From RGIG464 sp045643185 (GTDB lineage: Bacteria; Myxococcota_A; Bradymonadia; UBA4248), in contig JAZUKH010000078.1 in NCBI GenBank assembly GCA_045643185.1, positions 1-31,932 of the forward strand: a stretch of DNA of 31,932 nucleotides. Direction: 5' to 3'. The notes under the pieces are model-generated. The model saw only the letters and a list, made by a program, of their open reading frames with translations. It did not search any database and had not been told where the DNA came from. The first letter of the stretch is position 1, and each line of letters begins with the position of its first letter. A program made the position numbers and the translations under genes. Positions 8,401 through 15,695 of this stretch are shown one piece after another.

Positions 8401-10616
8401 ATCGCAGACGTCATGTTTGCCGTCACATTGCCTTTGAGACGCGCAAAATCGGTGTTGACCTCAAAGCGATTGGTCTTTAGCGCCCCATCGATCAGGCTCA
8501 TATCGATGCCGATACTGCGGATCAGCCAGTCACCATAACGCAAATTTCGCGTTGAAAGGATCAAACGTCCGTACGGATTGGAGGTTTCGGTCGAAATCGC
8601 AGCCGACAGGTCGATCGGCGTCGCCTCGATGTCTTCCAATCCCACCATCGACGTGTAGCGCGTCGGTTCCTCGATGTGCGCATTCACCTCGACGTTCATT
8701 TTCGAGAGATCCGCCGTATTGATGGACATGCCCGGTTTAATGACGACGCGGTCATCCCCGGCTTCGATGCGAATACCGCCCGGTGAACTCACGACGCTAT
8801 CCTGATAGGACACAAACTGCGAATCCCCCGTTTCCGACGAAATCTTGACCTTTTTGAAACCGGCAACGGCGTCCTTGAACGTGTAAACGACCGGATCGGG
8901 CATGCTGACGCCCATTTTACCGTCTTTTGACGAAGCCTTGATATGCGTGTTCAAAATGCCGGCATACGGACGCGCAGCCGAGTTATTGACCATGACCATC
9001 GGGTCCATACCGGCTTCGAGGCGAGCAAGGAATTCCGGTTCGAGCTTCACTGACTCGGAAAGCTGATTCATAATGGAATTCTTGGGCATTTTTTTACGCA
9101 GCTGCGGCCTGGGAGCCTCGATAGCAGCCAGATCAGCGGCACTGGGCGCTTTGCCAGCCCACACGTCAAAGTCAAAATCCCCATCCATGATGAAGTAATG
9201 CCCCGACACGAGCGCGCTGCCCATCGACGTATCCGCCTGGAGAGCCAGGATATTCATGTCCTGACCATCCATGTGGCCGCGCAGGTCGACGCGTTTCAAG
9301 TCGACACCAAACGTCTCGAGCGCACCCGTCGTCAGCGCCAGATCGCCCGAAACGCGGCCAAGATCACCGCCGAGCGCCGCACGCAGGTTCGCGCGCGTAT
9401 CGCCGTGCATGATCGGACCAAAGAAATACGCAAAGATCGGGTCTTCAACGGGCAGATCCAGGTCGATCGACGCATCCCAAAGGATCGTTTCCTCAGGCAG
9501 CGTGTCGCTCAGGCGATAGCCATAGTTTTTCACCGACTCGTCCATATCTTTCTGCGTCGGCCCGACATTCATGAAAGCATGTTCCATGCGAAGCATGCCG
9601 TTTTCGCCGACTTCGGTCTCCATGCCGGGAATATCAAACCGATTGCCCTTCCAGATAAAACCCTCGATCAGGGTATTCCGAATCGGCACCACAAACTCAC
9701 CGCGCATTTCCGGCGCTTTTCCAACTTTGTCCTGCCACGTCGGCTCATCCCGCAGCATATTCTCCATGTGCCGCGTCATTTGCGCATAACTATAGCCAAG
9801 TTTGCCCGCCGAACCGGGACCGCCGCTAAAGATCAGCCCTTCTCTCTTATCGCCTATGTCGGAGAGCGGAAATGAAAACGTCGCCGGGTCAAAAATGACA
9901 TTGCCGTGATCGACCTTGATCGGAAACGGTTTCTCGGGATTCCACGTCGGCGTCTCCATACTCAAAATGCCGCCTCCAGCCTGCAGGTCGTAATTCAGCA
10001 CGTCACAACCGTACAGATCGATGTGAAATCCATCAAATTTCAGAAAAACGTCGGCTTTATCGGTGTTCAGATCGGCCAACCACACCTTAAACTTTCCAGG
10101 CGGCGTCGGCGGTTCCGGCTCACTTGCATACGGCAGAACGACTTTCAGAATGTTCAATTCGCCGCGCGTAAAGTCCAAAATGACCTGGGCGTCATACGCC
10201 TTGATGCGCCCAACTTTCAGCGTGCTGTGCGAAAGCTCGGTCAACTCCAAAATCGGGATCTTCGCCTCGACCTTGGGCACAAAAATGACATAATTGCTAT
10301 ATTCTGTGCCGGCTTCCGCCAATCGCACGTCCGTCATCGTCAGCGTATTCAGCCAAGCATCGGTCTTCATCGTCGCGCACGAGTAATCACCGCGCAAAAA
10401 ATTCGACAATTGCCCATGCAGCACTTTCGGACCAAGCGACGTGTTCAGCACAAAAAACAGCAGCAGGTAAATCGAAGACAGCAACATCAGCGGCCAGACG
10501 ATGGTCACAAAAAATGTGTTCGAGTAGCGCGAAAAACCTGTCACCGACGGCTTTTCGGTCTTCGCCTGCTCAATCTTTGATGTCTTACGCTTCAAAATAC
10601 CCAAAACCACACCCAT
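5451..10616 (-). CDS. tamB: Translocation and assembly module protein TamB (DUF490), 1721 aa
   Basis: Length and design match TamB/YtfN: a short basic N-terminus, one membrane helix (residues about 34-56, WPLMLLSSIYLLLFFVL), then about 1,400 residues of repetitive beta-strand sequence that would form the periplasm-spanning beta-taco, and the conserved DUF490 C-terminus (GAIGFNDNAFEFQSGSQVAF; YALILTGRSIEDFSGND; final beta strands ending in HWHLPLDD). TamB-like (AsmA-superfamily) proteins bridge inner and outer membranes and are implicated in outer-membrane protein assembly and phospholipid transport. No tamA/BamA-type partner is next to it in the window. The following AI-2E gene is 2 nt downstream. 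The ATG at 10616 lacks a strong ribosome site but the N-terminal topology fits. A short Cys-containing insertion (around SPRCNRAKKEVCLYTP) is unusual for a beta-taco and could hold a disulfide. Confidence 0.9.
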   Translation of the reverse strand: MGVVLGILKRKTSKIEQAKTEKPSVTGFSRYSNTFFVTIVWPLMLLSSIYLLLFFVLNTSLGPKVLHGQLSNFLRGDYSCATMKTDAWLNTLTMTDVRLAEAGTEYSNYVIFVPKVEAKIPILELTELSHSTLKVGRIKAYDAQVILDFTRGELNILKVVLPYASEPEPPTPPGKFKVWLADLNTDKADVFLKFDGFHIDLYGCDVLNYDLQAGGGILSMETPTWNPEKPFPIKVDHGNVIFDPATFSFPLSDIGDKREGLIFSGGPGSAGKLGYSYAQMTRHMENMLRDEPTWQDKVGKAPEMRGEFVVPIRNTLIEGFIWKGNRFDIPGMETEVGENGMLRMEHAFMNVGPTQKDMDESVKNYGYRLSDTLPEETILWDASIDLDLPVEDPIFAYFFGPIMHGDTRANLRAALGGDLGRVSGDLALTTGALETFGVDLKRVDLRGHMDGQDMNILALQADTSMGSALVSGHYFIMDGDFDFDVWAGKAPSAADLAAIEAPRPQLRKKMPKNSIMNQLSESVKLEPEFLARLEAGMDPMVMVNNSAARPYAGILNTHIKASSKDGKMGVSMPDPVVYTFKDAVAGFKKVKISSETGDSQFVSYQDSVVSSPGGIRIEAGDDRVVIKPGMSINTADLSKMNVEVNAHIEEPTRYTSMVGLEDIEATPIDLSAAISTETSNPYGRLILSTRNLRYGDWLIRSIGIDMSLIDGALKTNRFEVNTDFARLKGNVTANMTSAMLNHPKTIPFNAKLNVTDIDFDELPIEALDEFGLHGVATAEITATGPIDKLKGELVYQMDNFEVLDETFGRLRLRAGYDDNVASIPSLNIWFDPLKEDERRRPDFTINALTYKLNEKVVAFNTALQPVSPNRFGFIRDMELPIEVEAGFDLTAQADLHVLNDVFKMDIDYLKDGVSRTNMDSTWVEGTIRLADLKYETMNLGTTELQMSRANQFVLVKGALFGTEDENGVVTSPLGLSGYVRTARDLGASLSINFPNLDVLALLDRIGIDLGDTIKTKFETKSAMMAGSIGFCMTTLDKMSLSLILDRFDAEVLHDKLSLAQPLIAQFDLDQMAAKLVQLEMKFRDSTLKLSGTGDLNGNVALDMNGEIDAALARSLSPETVSKASGLLGVSLSVSGNYYDKNKDISLSDLVMSGYLGVRDMIQVQTSVANEPIYLERGFFVIDDKSPRCNRAKKEVCLYTPDDLPFTLRMHDETVKLNLFASSGGRAEVGLHGILGAGIAKIFVKDISSATGQVHVDLGVSGNVLDHGQVNTDLSTYEVVGGVGVKAPIIIEMNSLSEPIEVKQGEIVIAKGSECSLGTECLSIPKAQAFSGNLMGGSFIIFGEVAREALMLKGGAVSLTANNVNFRMKDELSLTLSPDIQVTADDVLGLENVVIAGNVDVAEARYRRNFDDGNSNLIKDMILSYFVDSKKRVSTYSPSFLRKNPQLGKVALDVSVAAENSINVDVKIANASVDLELGTQLKIGGTIKDFLPTGILSISEGAIGFNDNAFEFQSGSQVAFNNSLDGKIDIVATAEINTESTAFSSVLGSSTDLDRRKRISTSDANSNSTLYSITLNVGGSVFSPQWSFDSSPYLTDTNIYALILTGRSIEDFSGNDMAMESLLSPLFSSQLDTFVNADQFKFLFSDGAAQFVYAKQITKGLRVAAGVSIKGVEGNEQALSAEYYFNDSWFIDLTGQNTADEVGRAPTFKLGARLHWHLPLDD

Positions 10617-10684
10617 TCATCACGGCCGAATTGACCATAAAACCCGATTTTATGCTGAAACTTTGAATTTTTATAATTTTGGTA

Positions 10685-10751
10685 GCTCGGGCTATGGCCA
10701 TTCGGCCATACGCCCGAGCGCGCCGCTATTCGCTTCGCGAATACGCGCCGC
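10685..10751. repeat. Double palindromic hairpin element (copy 2)
   Basis: First hairpin: GCTCGGGC-TATGGCC, ATTC loop, GGCCATA, bulged C, GCCCGAGC (10685-10719). Second: GCGCCGC-TATTCGC, TTC loop, GCGAATA, bulged C, GCGCCGC (about 10720-10751, one outer C-C mismatch). It lies between the start of tamB and the end of the minus-strand lipoprotein gene and touches that gene's TAG stop codon. Confidence 0.75.
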
Positions 10752-12745
10752 TAATAAGTCATGACGTCGACCTGATAGTCCTCCGGAGCCGTGTAGGCAT
10801 GCGGAATCGTGAGCATCAACCAGTGATGACCGTATTTCTCGAACGACGCCATGTCAGCGCCGCCCCCACCCGTTGCATAAAAATCGATCCCGGCTTTTTT
10901 GTAATGCCCGTAATCCAACACACGCCCCGAAAAGACGGCACTCGCCTCGGCCTTCACAAACGTGGAAAGCAACGACGCGGCTTCGGTGCGCGAAATAAAC
11001 GCGTTATTGCGCGACCCGAATTCATCGAACAGCGGCGTATAGCTAAAAACAAAACGCATCGGCAAACGGCACTGGTGATCGACGCAAGACTGCCCCTTGC
11101 CGCAGTCACTATCCTTCACGCAGCCGCACGTCCCAGTCGTGTTTACTTTGGCCGACAAGCCCGACGCGTTGTGCGAATTGTCCACATCGTCAATGCACGC
11201 ACGATTGCCGCGGCAATACTTGGCTGATTTTGGCAAACAAACGCAGTTTTTGGACGAAACGTCCGCACTGCCGTAGCTGCCATCGGGCGTCACGCAAACG
11301 GCCTCGGTGCCAATGCACTCATGACAGCTTGTCGCACTTCCGCACATCGTCGCAAACACCGGCCAGGTGTCGCCCTGCCACGTGGATGGCGTTTCAGAAG
11401 CGGCCGGGATCTCACACGTTTTGACCGAGTCCCCTTCAAAGGCCGAACGGATCCAGTTCTTTTCCGACTCACTGATCGTCGCATCCGCCGTATCAATCAT
11501 CATGAACTGAACTTTTCCCACCGTAGTCAGACTGTGACTGACGCCAAAGAGACGTCGATACTCGCTCGCGCCAGTGCCTTCGACCTCACTTTCACCCAAA
11601 CCCGCCAAAAACGGGATCTTATCGACCGGTGCATTACAAAAAAACGGATAGCGACGCGTGTTGTTGACGACATCTGAGCAACAATAGGCATCGTTCGCAA
11701 GCACACAGCGCTGACCATCGCGATTCGTCAAAATGCGGTTGATGATCTCGTACATGGCTGTGTATTGAGATGCCTTGCCAGATTCAGTCAGATTACCAAG
11801 GCTCACGACCAGATCGACATCGTGTTCGACCATGTCGCGCAACATCGACTCCAAGCTATCCTGATCGCCCTCGACGTTTGAAAAGATGCCGACCTTGAGC
11901 GTGTCAGCCGTCAAACCACGGGCAATACGGGACTCGTTCTCTGGCGAGCTCACAGGTGCCTCACCGGACGCGCTCGAGACATCGCCGGATTCCGAAACGG
12001 GCGTTTCGACGCTGTCTTTAGGCACGATCTCGAACGAAAGCGTGCGGCAACCACAGGGTTTGACGCAAAAATCGAGTGTCGGCGCCGTCACCGAAGCCTG
12101 GCAGCACGAAGCCTGGGGCGTCATGCCGCGATAGACCGCCGTCACTTCGCGAGGACTGAACGTATTGCAAAAATCCTTCGTTTCGCTGGCGGTCACATCG
12201 ATGTCGCTGCCAGTGTAGCAATCTTTGTCCTCATTACGGATCGAGGTCACGACGAGCTTGTGCGACCCGTCGGCGATCTTGACGCAGCTGAAGCGATCGC
12301 CGCTCATGGCGCCGTCACACGAATTGACGATAACGTAGCCTTCCGACGCCGGACAGGCCGTCACATACTGTTCGGACGTGGTGCCGCCACAGCGTTTATA
12401 CACGTCGAGCAAGCCAAATGACAGATCGCCGACGCTGAACCCCACCGGATTGGCAAGGCTGCTGACGAGCGAGGCATCGCCTTTGAGCTCAAAGTTCGGC
12501 GTTTGACTGTATGCCTTGACCGAAAACAGCGTGACATCGGTGTTTCGCACGTTCGACACGGCCGGGCACCGAAACAGCACCTGCCCCATATCGGACTCGG
12601 ACGATGCTCCGTTCGCCGTCACGACCATGACGCCGGAATCGAGCACGTAGTATTCGCGCTGATCCGAAAAACGCGACCCGTCCGTCGAGTCACACCCCGT
12701 GGCCAACACGAGCGCTCCTAATAAACAAAAAAGACGTTTTGACAT
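10751..12745 (-). CDS. Cys-rich lipoprotein with degenerate calcineurin-like phosphoesterase domain
   Basis: A 664-aa lipoprotein (lipobox LATGC, Cys18). Residues about 30-240 form a Cys-rich N-terminal region of unknown fold. From about residue 283 the sequence follows the metallophosphoesterase plan in order, but each metal-binding motif is altered: S289-N-V where D-x-H is expected, LGNL (316-319) for GDL, GLGESE (382-387) for GNHE, SYTP (568-571) in place of H-x-P, and SGRVLDYGH (606-614) for GHxH. Between motifs III and IV sits a Cys-rich insertion (about 468-560) with EGF- or Dickkopf-like spacing (KDSDCGKGQSCVDHQC). It is therefore probably a surface binding protein derived from a phosphatase. 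It follows the aminopeptidase P gene by 12 nt, so the two are probably co-transcribed. The ribosome site is weak, which fits coupling. Identification of the ancestral fold is by motif order only. Confidence 0.6.
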   Translation of the reverse strand: MSKRLFCLLGALVLATGCDSTDGSRFSDQREYYVLDSGVMVVTANGASSESDMGQVLFRCPAVSNVRNTDVTLFSVKAYSQTPNFELKGDASLVSSLANPVGFSVGDLSFGLLDVYKRCGGTTSEQYVTACPASEGYVIVNSCDGAMSGDRFSCVKIADGSHKLVVTSIRNEDKDCYTGSDIDVTASETKDFCNTFSPREVTAVYRGMTPQASCCQASVTAPTLDFCVKPCGCRTLSFEIVPKDSVETPVSESGDVSSASGEAPVSSPENESRIARGLTADTLKVGIFSNVEGDQDSLESMLRDMVEHDVDLVVSLGNLTESGKASQYTAMYEIINRILTNRDGQRCVLANDAYCCSDVVNNTRRYPFFCNAPVDKIPFLAGLGESEVEGTGASEYRRLFGVSHSLTTVGKVQFMMIDTADATISESEKNWIRSAFEGDSVKTCEIPAASETPSTWQGDTWPVFATMCGSATSCHECIGTEAVCVTPDGSYGSADVSSKNCVCLPKSAKYCRGNRACIDDVDNSHNASGLSAKVNTTGTCGCVKDSDCGKGQSCVDHQCRLPMRFVFSYTPLFDEFGSRNNAFISRTEAASLLSTFVKAEASAVFSGRVLDYGHYKKAGIDFYATGGGGADMASFEKYGHHWLMLTIPHAYTAPEDYQVDVMTY

Positions 12746-12757
12746 GAAACCACGCGA

Positions 12758-14080
12758 TTACTTATCGATCTGTCCCAAAACGCGGCTACCCGATTCGGTG
12801 ATCAGCACGTCATCTTCAATGCGGATACCGCCAAAATCGCGGTATTTAGCCACTTCATCGTAGTTGATAAACTCGGCGAGGTGTTTTTTGGCCTGCCATC
12901 GGTCGATCAATTCCGGAATGAAATAGCATCCGGGTTCGATCGTGACGATAAAACCGGGTTCAAGGCGACGGGCAAGTCGCAGCGCATCAAGCCCGAATTG
13001 CGGACTACGCTGAGTACCAAGTGCGTAGCCGACATCGTCGCCGAGATTTTCCATGTCGTGCGCGTCTAAACCAAGCATGTGACCAATGCCGTGCGGCAAA
13101 AAGAGCGCGTGTGCGCCCTGTCGAACCGCTTCGTCAAGGTCGCCGCGCATCAGCCCGAGATCGGCGAGCGCCCCGGCCAGAGCACGACAAGCTTTGATAT
13201 GCACTTCGTATTGCGAGGCACCCACGCGCTGCGTTTCAGCAATACCAGCGGTCTGTGCGGCCATGACCGCGTCGTAGATCGCTTTCTGACGCGTCGACCA
13301 GACGTTGCCGACGGCGTAACTGCGCGTAATGTCGGCACAATAGCCATTCGGGGATTCAGCGCCGCAATCGATGACGAGCATGCGACCTTCAACGAGTTTG
13401 TGAGCATAGCTCGAGTTGTGCAACGTTTCGCCGTGCACCGTCACGATCGGCTCAAAAGCCTGCGCTCGTTCGCGCGCCAACGCCGGGCCAAGCAACGCCG
13501 CCAAAACGTCTGATTCGAGCCTGCCAGCCTGGTTTTGCTTCAATGCCTCGGCGAGCATCAATTTGGTCACACCGATCGCCTCTTCTGTCTCGGCGACTTC
13601 TTCGGCATCCTTGTGGCTGCGCTGAGCGATGATGGCACGACGAAGCTCGACCGACTCGTGGTGCTTGATCGCCGACGGCGCCAGACCAAAAAGATCTGCC
13701 ATACGAAGCTGAATGTGCCCGTCGTAGGGGGCGATAAAACACGTGTGCGCAGGTAAAGACGCCGACAAACGCGCCATGTCACCGACCTTTTGAATGCCGG
13801 CACGTGCCGCATATTCAGCCGCACTCGGAACCGGACCAGTCCAAATGACGTCGTCTTCATCGGGTTCCGTCACAAAGAGCGTTTCCGTGCCATCTTCATC
13901 GATCAGCAAGGCCGCATCGGCGAGCGTGTTCAGACCGGTGTAATAGCGAAACGTCGAGTCTTGGTGAAACGGATAGATTTCAGCCGGGTAATTGCGCGGC
14001 ACAAAGGTCGCCGAAAGGATCAAAATCGCGCCGGAAGGAACATTGGCACGCAAAACTTGTCTTCTCTGAACAAAATTCAT
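12758..14080 (-). CDS. pepP: Xaa-Pro aminopeptidase (aminopeptidase P, M24B)
   Basis: The 440-aa product has the AMP_N domain at the start (residues 1-130, with the typical FRYYTGL stretch) and a pita-bread M24 domain. The dinuclear metal ligands are all present: D238 (VIDCGAE), D250 (CADITRSY), H334 (HGIGHMLGL), E382 (TIEPGCYF) and E422 (RIEDD). It removes N-terminal residues preceding proline, in the cytoplasm as no signal peptide is seen. Length is normal for the family. The start at 14080 gives the conserved FVQRRQVL beginning of AMP_N; the ribosome site is weak. It is the first gene of a likely two-gene unit with the degenerate phosphoesterase lipoprotein, though no functional link is evident. 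Confidence 0.93.
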   Translation of the reverse strand: MNFVQRRQVLRANVPSGAILILSATFVPRNYPAEIYPFHQDSTFRYYTGLNTLADAALLIDEDGTETLFVTEPDEDDVIWTGPVPSAAEYAARAGIQKVGDMARLSASLPAHTCFIAPYDGHIQLRMADLFGLAPSAIKHHESVELRRAIIAQRSHKDAEEVAETEEAIGVTKLMLAEALKQNQAGRLESDVLAALLGPALARERAQAFEPIVTVHGETLHNSSYAHKLVEGRMLVIDCGAESPNGYCADITRSYAVGNVWSTRQKAIYDAVMAAQTAGIAETQRVGASQYEVHIKACRALAGALADLGLMRGDLDEAVRQGAHALFLPHGIGHMLGLDAHDMENLGDDVGYALGTQRSPQFGLDALRLARRLEPGFIVTIEPGCYFIPELIDRWQAKKHLAEFINYDEVAKYRDFGGIRIEDDVLITESGSRVLGQIDK

Positions 14081-14197
14081 GATCTGCTATCTCGTGATAA
14101 ATGAGTTTCGTGATTGAATGCGCGCATGCAGCACGCCAAAACGGTTTCAAATGGTGCCTTTCGGCGCCAAAAGGTGTTTTATGAAAGCCCCAGCGGG

Positions 14198-15556
14198 TCA
14201 TTCCGCCTGAGTTTCGTCAGCCTGAACAGGCGTCACGTTTTGCAAGGCCTCAAACACGTCGCGCGTCGCCGGGTCGAGTCCAGGTGTGATGAACGCAGCC
14301 CGGCTGAGTTCTGCGATCCACGGGCATTCGCCCTGACTGCAGCGACGCATCAGCCATTCCTGAGTAGCTTCCGTCAGACGCGGATGGCGTTTGTCGGTCA
14401 CGGCTCGCTCGAGCAAATAAATAAAATCCATGTGACTTTCTTCGTGCGGATCGATCAGTGCCAAATCGATGCCTGGCAAACAGACTTCGACGAGTTCCGG
14501 CGTCACATCTGCAAGCAGTCCGGCCAACCGGCATGTACGCATGACCATCGCATAACGAAATGAAAGGCGTTTGTAACTTGCCTGTCGCGGCAGGATCGCC
14601 GGCACCAGTTTTTCGTAGACCTGAGTCTCGACGGTCGGCGCCGAGGTGATCGACCGGTACATCATCATGGCCAAGATGTCCGAGAGCCAATCCATGCCCG
14701 GCGCATAGACGTGTTCAAACGCGGAAATGATCGTCAGTTGCGACTGAGTCCACTTTTCGGCGTACATCTCAGTGTGGGATTCAAGTGCCTGTCCCAAGAC
14801 CTGCGTTTCGCTGTCGGGCATTTTGGTCGCCGTGTGAAACGCTGTGCGAATGAAATCAGACTGTGACGTGAGCAGCGCCGCGCCCATCTTGAGCCACTGA
14901 CTCAGTTTTTGGACCGGCAAAAGCGTCTGCCGCACCACATCCGCCTCACGCGTTTCGAGTTGACTGATGCTGACGAGCGGGTCATCGACCGGCTCGGCCA
15001 ACACGTGGCGTGCACAGGCGATCAAATAGCTTTCGGCCAACACGGTCTCAAGCGCAAACACCTGTTGATCGGCCAGCCACATCGGCACGTATGAAAAACA
15101 CGCAGGATCGTCAAGACTAGACGTTTGAACGATCTGACGCACAGAATCCGCGTCGAACGTCTCAACCGGTTTTGCCGACGCCGACTGCCGATCGACCAGG
15201 CTCACCAGATCCTGAGCGGCACTTCCGGCGTGCAACTTGCCACACGTCATCGGCATATACGCCGTCGGTTCGCCGTCGTCGTCATAAAGCCGCTCGGGCG
15301 CCAGACAAACGCCGTAATCGCCAGACATGGCGTGCGTCGTATTAAACAGCGCGTGTTCCGCGCTCGAGACCTCGAACGACCACGTCGGACGCAGGGCTTC
15401 AAGCGACTCGCGAAACGCGTTTGAGTCTGCCGCGAGGTCAGGCGATACCGCAATCTCGACATGACGATCCGGCAATGATACCGAACTGGTCGTCGCACAC
15501 CCGCTCAAAAACGCCAGCGATGCCATTATGACCGTTTCTAATACGCTTAACCTCAT
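14198..15556 (-). CDS. Lipoprotein of unknown function, 452 aa
   Basis: The frame is open to 15850, but the ATG at 15556 is preceded by AAGGAAGGGAG and begins a standard lipoprotein signal (MRLSVLETVIMASLAFLSGC), so it is the real start. The mature part begins CATTSSVSLPDRHVEIAVSPDLA. I recognise no domain. The predicted protein is largely helical, with few Cys after the lipobox (for example CLAPERL, TCGKLHAG, CFSYVP, and a C-terminal RRCSQGECPW that could form a disulfide). The tail EALQNVTPVQADETQAE is acidic. It has its own 5' region of about 140 bases, so it is probably monocistronic. Likely a membrane-anchored periplasmic protein; no function can be assigned. Confidence 0.75.
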   Translation of the reverse strand: MRLSVLETVIMASLAFLSGCATTSSVSLPDRHVEIAVSPDLAADSNAFRESLEALRPTWSFEVSSAEHALFNTTHAMSGDYGVCLAPERLYDDDGEPTAYMPMTCGKLHAGSAAQDLVSLVDRQSASAKPVETFDADSVRQIVQTSSLDDPACFSYVPMWLADQQVFALETVLAESYLIACARHVLAEPVDDPLVSISQLETREADVVRQTLLPVQKLSQWLKMGAALLTSQSDFIRTAFHTATKMPDSETQVLGQALESHTEMYAEKWTQSQLTIISAFEHVYAPGMDWLSDILAMMMYRSITSAPTVETQVYEKLVPAILPRQASYKRLSFRYAMVMRTCRLAGLLADVTPELVEVCLPGIDLALIDPHEESHMDFIYLLERAVTDKRHPRLTEATQEWLMRRCSQGECPWIAELSRAAFITPGLDPATRDVFEALQNVTPVQADETQAE

Positions 15557-15695
15557 CTGTCCGCTCCCTTCCTTGTGACAGCTCAAAAAACCGCGTTTGT
15601 TTACACCATTTTGAGCCAAAACGCCCATATATAATGAACAACGTCCCACAAAAACGGTTACTGCTGTAACCCAAAACGCGACGACAGGCGTGTCA

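Noticed and set aside
9198..10580. Two long plus-strand frames (225 and 224 codons) opposite tamB
   Set aside because: Arg/His/Gln-rich shadow translation of the tamB coding strand, with no ribosome sites.
14150..14185. Possible terminator between the unknown lipoprotein and pepP
   Set aside because: A 6-bp GGTGCC/GGCGCC stem is present but no T run follows on the relevant strand.
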